From CALDSL01 sp039810245 (GTDB lineage Bacteria > Chloroflexota > Anaerolineae > Anaerolineales > Anaerolineaceae), in contig JBDHWQ010000032.1 of NCBI GenBank assembly GCA_039810245.1, positions 1 through 22,384 of the forward strand: a stretch of DNA of 22,384 bases, written 5' to 3'. Under the pieces are notes generated by a model that was not told the DNA's origin, searched no databases, and saw nothing but the letters and a program-made list of their open reading frames with translations. Below are positions 20,979 to 22,384 of this stretch, one piece after another (the first letter of the stretch is position 1; every line of letters begins with the position of its first letter). The translations under genes and the position numbers were made by a program.

Positions 20979-22202
20979 TCATGCGATCTGGTCCGCCAGG
21001 TAAGCAGCGTCCTGCCCCACCCCAGCGAGGATGCCGGACTTCTGCTGGTAGATCCACGGCATGCCGAGAAAATACAGACCCGGGTACTGCGTGACGCCGC
21101 GCTCCGTGATAGGAAAGCCGAGCTCGTCCACCACCGGCAGGGAAAGCAGTGAAAAATCGGGGCGGTAGCCGGTAGCCCATAGCACCGTGCTGACGCCGGT
21201 GGCGCGCAAATCCAGCTCGGTGACTTCGGGAGCGGCGTAGGCCTCGCGCCAGGTGGGCGGCTCTTCCGGCGGCACTTCCAGGTCGTTTTGCGCGATATAG
21301 CGCTCCACCAGGTTAATAATCATGCCACCCATCTGCGCTGAACGATCCAGGGTCTGTTTCAGGTCCGGCGCAAAATGCATTTTTCCGCCGGAATAGCCCA
21401 CGGCGCGGCCCAGCAGGCGCACACCGGATTGGTACAGCGTGTGCGGGTTGAGGGTGTAGCCGCCCCGACGGCCGGTGACCAGCGGGTTGGGAACCAAGCG
21501 CTCCCTGGGCGACGCGAGCTGCGCGGCGGTCCGGTCGAAAAAACCGGTTTGGATGACCCAGTTGAACACATCGCGGCCGCGGTAACGGCGTGGCACGCAC
21601 GGGGCGGGGCTGGCGCTGAAATACACCTCACGACTATCTTCATGCAGCTCCTCGGCGATCTGCCCACCGGACTGGCCCCCGCCCACTACCACAACGTTTC
21701 CCGGCGGCAGCGACGCGGGGCTGCGGTACTGGTCAGAGTGAAGCTGGTAAACAGAAGCGGGGATTTCTGTCGCGTACGCCGGGATTTTTCCGCGCTGGTA
21801 AAACCCGGTGGCAATCACCACGTTACGGGCGTGGTAAACGCGCTCAGCGGTGGTGACAGTGTAGCCATCATCCGCCGGGCCGGGCTGCACGGATGTAACG
21901 TGTTGTTGAAATTGCACCGGCAGGCGGTGCTGCTCCACCAGGCGCTCAAAGCGCGCCACGATAGCCTCGCGCGGCAGGTAGCCATCCGGGTCGTCGCCGT
22001 CGTATTCTGCGCCGGGAACGAGGAAGCTCCAGTTGGGAGTGACCAGGGTGAAGGAGTCCCAGCGGTGGTTGCGCCAGGCCTCGCCGGGCTGCGCGGCCTG
22101 TTCCAGCACCAGGTGCTCGCGGCCGCGCTGCGCCAGGTGATAGCTCAACCCCAACCCGGCCTGACCGCCGCCGACGATGATCGTCTCGATCTGATCGCGC
22201 AT
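20979..22202 (-). CDS. Flavin-containing monooxygenase-like NAD(P)/FAD oxidoreductase
   Basis: The 407-residue protein has an N-terminal FAD-binding GGGQAGLG (11-18), a second dinucleotide motif GGGQSGGQ (174-181), the FMO-like fingerprint region VYQLHSDQYR (151-160), and the conserved ATGFYQRGKIP (131-141) and LWATGYRPDF near the end. Class B monooxygenases of this type (CzcO/FMO-like) oxidise carbonyl, sulfur or nitrogen compounds with NADPH and oxygen; the substrate is unknown. AAAGGA ten bases before ATG 22202 supports the start. It ends about 10 bp before the iron permease promoter region; no terminator hairpin is evident, so read-through is possible. Confidence 0.9.
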   Translation of the reverse strand: MRDQIETIIVGGGQAGLGLSYHLAQRGREHLVLEQAAQPGEAWRNHRWDSFTLVTPNWSFLVPGAEYDGDDPDGYLPREAIVARFERLVEQHRLPVQFQQHVTSVQPGPADDGYTVTTAERVYHARNVVIATGFYQRGKIPAYATEIPASVYQLHSDQYRSPASLPPGNVVVVGGGQSGGQIAEELHEDSREVYFSASPAPCVPRRYRGRDVFNWVIQTGFFDRTAAQLASPRERLVPNPLVTGRRGGYTLNPHTLYQSGVRLLGRAVGYSGGKMHFAPDLKQTLDRSAQMGGMIINLVERYIAQNDLEVPPEEPPTWREAYAAPEVTELDLRATGVSTVLWATGYRPDFSLLSLPVVDELGFPITERGVTQYPGLYFLGMPWIYQQKSGILAGVGQDAAYLADQIA

Positions 22203-22249
22203 GTCGTTCCGATCCTTTCTACCGCTATAGCCCTACCCGTTCTAGCGCG

Positions 22250-22279
22250 ATTATAGATATCGAGGGCATGAGAAAGCAA
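22250..22279 (-). promoter_or_regulatory. Candidate promoter of the flavoprotein gene
   Basis: TTGCTT (22279-22274), 18 bp, then a perfect TATAAT (22255-22250). Predicted start about 40 bases before the ATG at 22202. Confidence 0.55.
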
Positions 22280-22384
22280 TATATTCCTGTCGCGGCAAGG
22301 CTATACAAGTCCCTATATCCATGTTCGGCCAGCACGCGCGCCGCAAGATGCACGCAGCCATGCATGGTCCCGCAGCCTCGCCCA
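22280..22384. other. Unassigned window edge
   Basis: No coding frame, hairpin with a U-tract or RNA gene is apparent in these last 105 bases. A short CCATGCATGG palindrome is present near the end, too small to interpret. Confidence 0.5.

Overview
This GC-rich 22.4 kb window has the look of an environmental Chloroflexota chromosome, possibly class Anaerolineae. That is inference, resting on an archaeal-type aspartyl-tRNA synthetase, secreted proteins with Thr/Pro-rich (TPTPVP) linkers and an NBR1-like Ig domain, and a fused ChlI/ChlD chelatase gene. There is no rRNA, tRNA, CRISPR array, insertion sequence or phage gene. It reads as ordinary chromosome with unusually legible regulation.

Layout. 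1-237 (+) is the tail of an HD-GYP protein. 234-3070 (-) holds a methyltransferase and a ChlI/ChlD-type chelatase gene read in two frames across a run of nine A. 3071-3483 carries two divergent promoters and the zinc-finger remnant of a DNA glycosylase. 3484-9399 (+) is a tight co-directional run: B12-binding mutase subunit, meaB, aspS, GNAT acetyltransferase, prs, mutM and a membrane-anchored unknown protein. A SHOCT-like protein (9444-9836) and a shared terminator close it. 9881-10626 (-) pairs a NifU-type Fe-S protein with a cNMP-binding protein. 10777-12495 (+) is an MFS transporter plus an OsmC protein. From 12502 to 22202 every gene is on the minus strand: pcp, a secreted two-repeat/NBR1-Ig protein, a PLP aminotransferase, a beta-propeller lipoprotein, a btuFCD-like B12 ABC importer under a cobalamin riboswitch, an FTR1 iron permease and an FMO-like flavoprotein.

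How the genes work together. Cobalamin recurs: a riboswitch-controlled importer, a B12-binding mutase subunit with its GTPase chaperone, and a chelatase gene whose two-frame design matches chlD genes proposed to supply both the small and medium subunits of a cobalt chelatase. The large subunit (CobN/ChlH) and the mutase catalytic subunit are not in the window.

The most notable signals are: (1) the -1 frameshift site in chlD (A AAA AAG, upstream SD-like sequence, TAG three nucleotides later); (2) the btu leader, with promoter, riboswitch, a nine-codon ORF behind a ten-base perfect Shine-Dalgarno, and a terminator; (3) a sigma-E/ECF-like promoter before the secreted Ig protein; (4) two apparently leaderless genes; (5) a perfect -35/-10 promoter in an AT-rich island before the iron permease.
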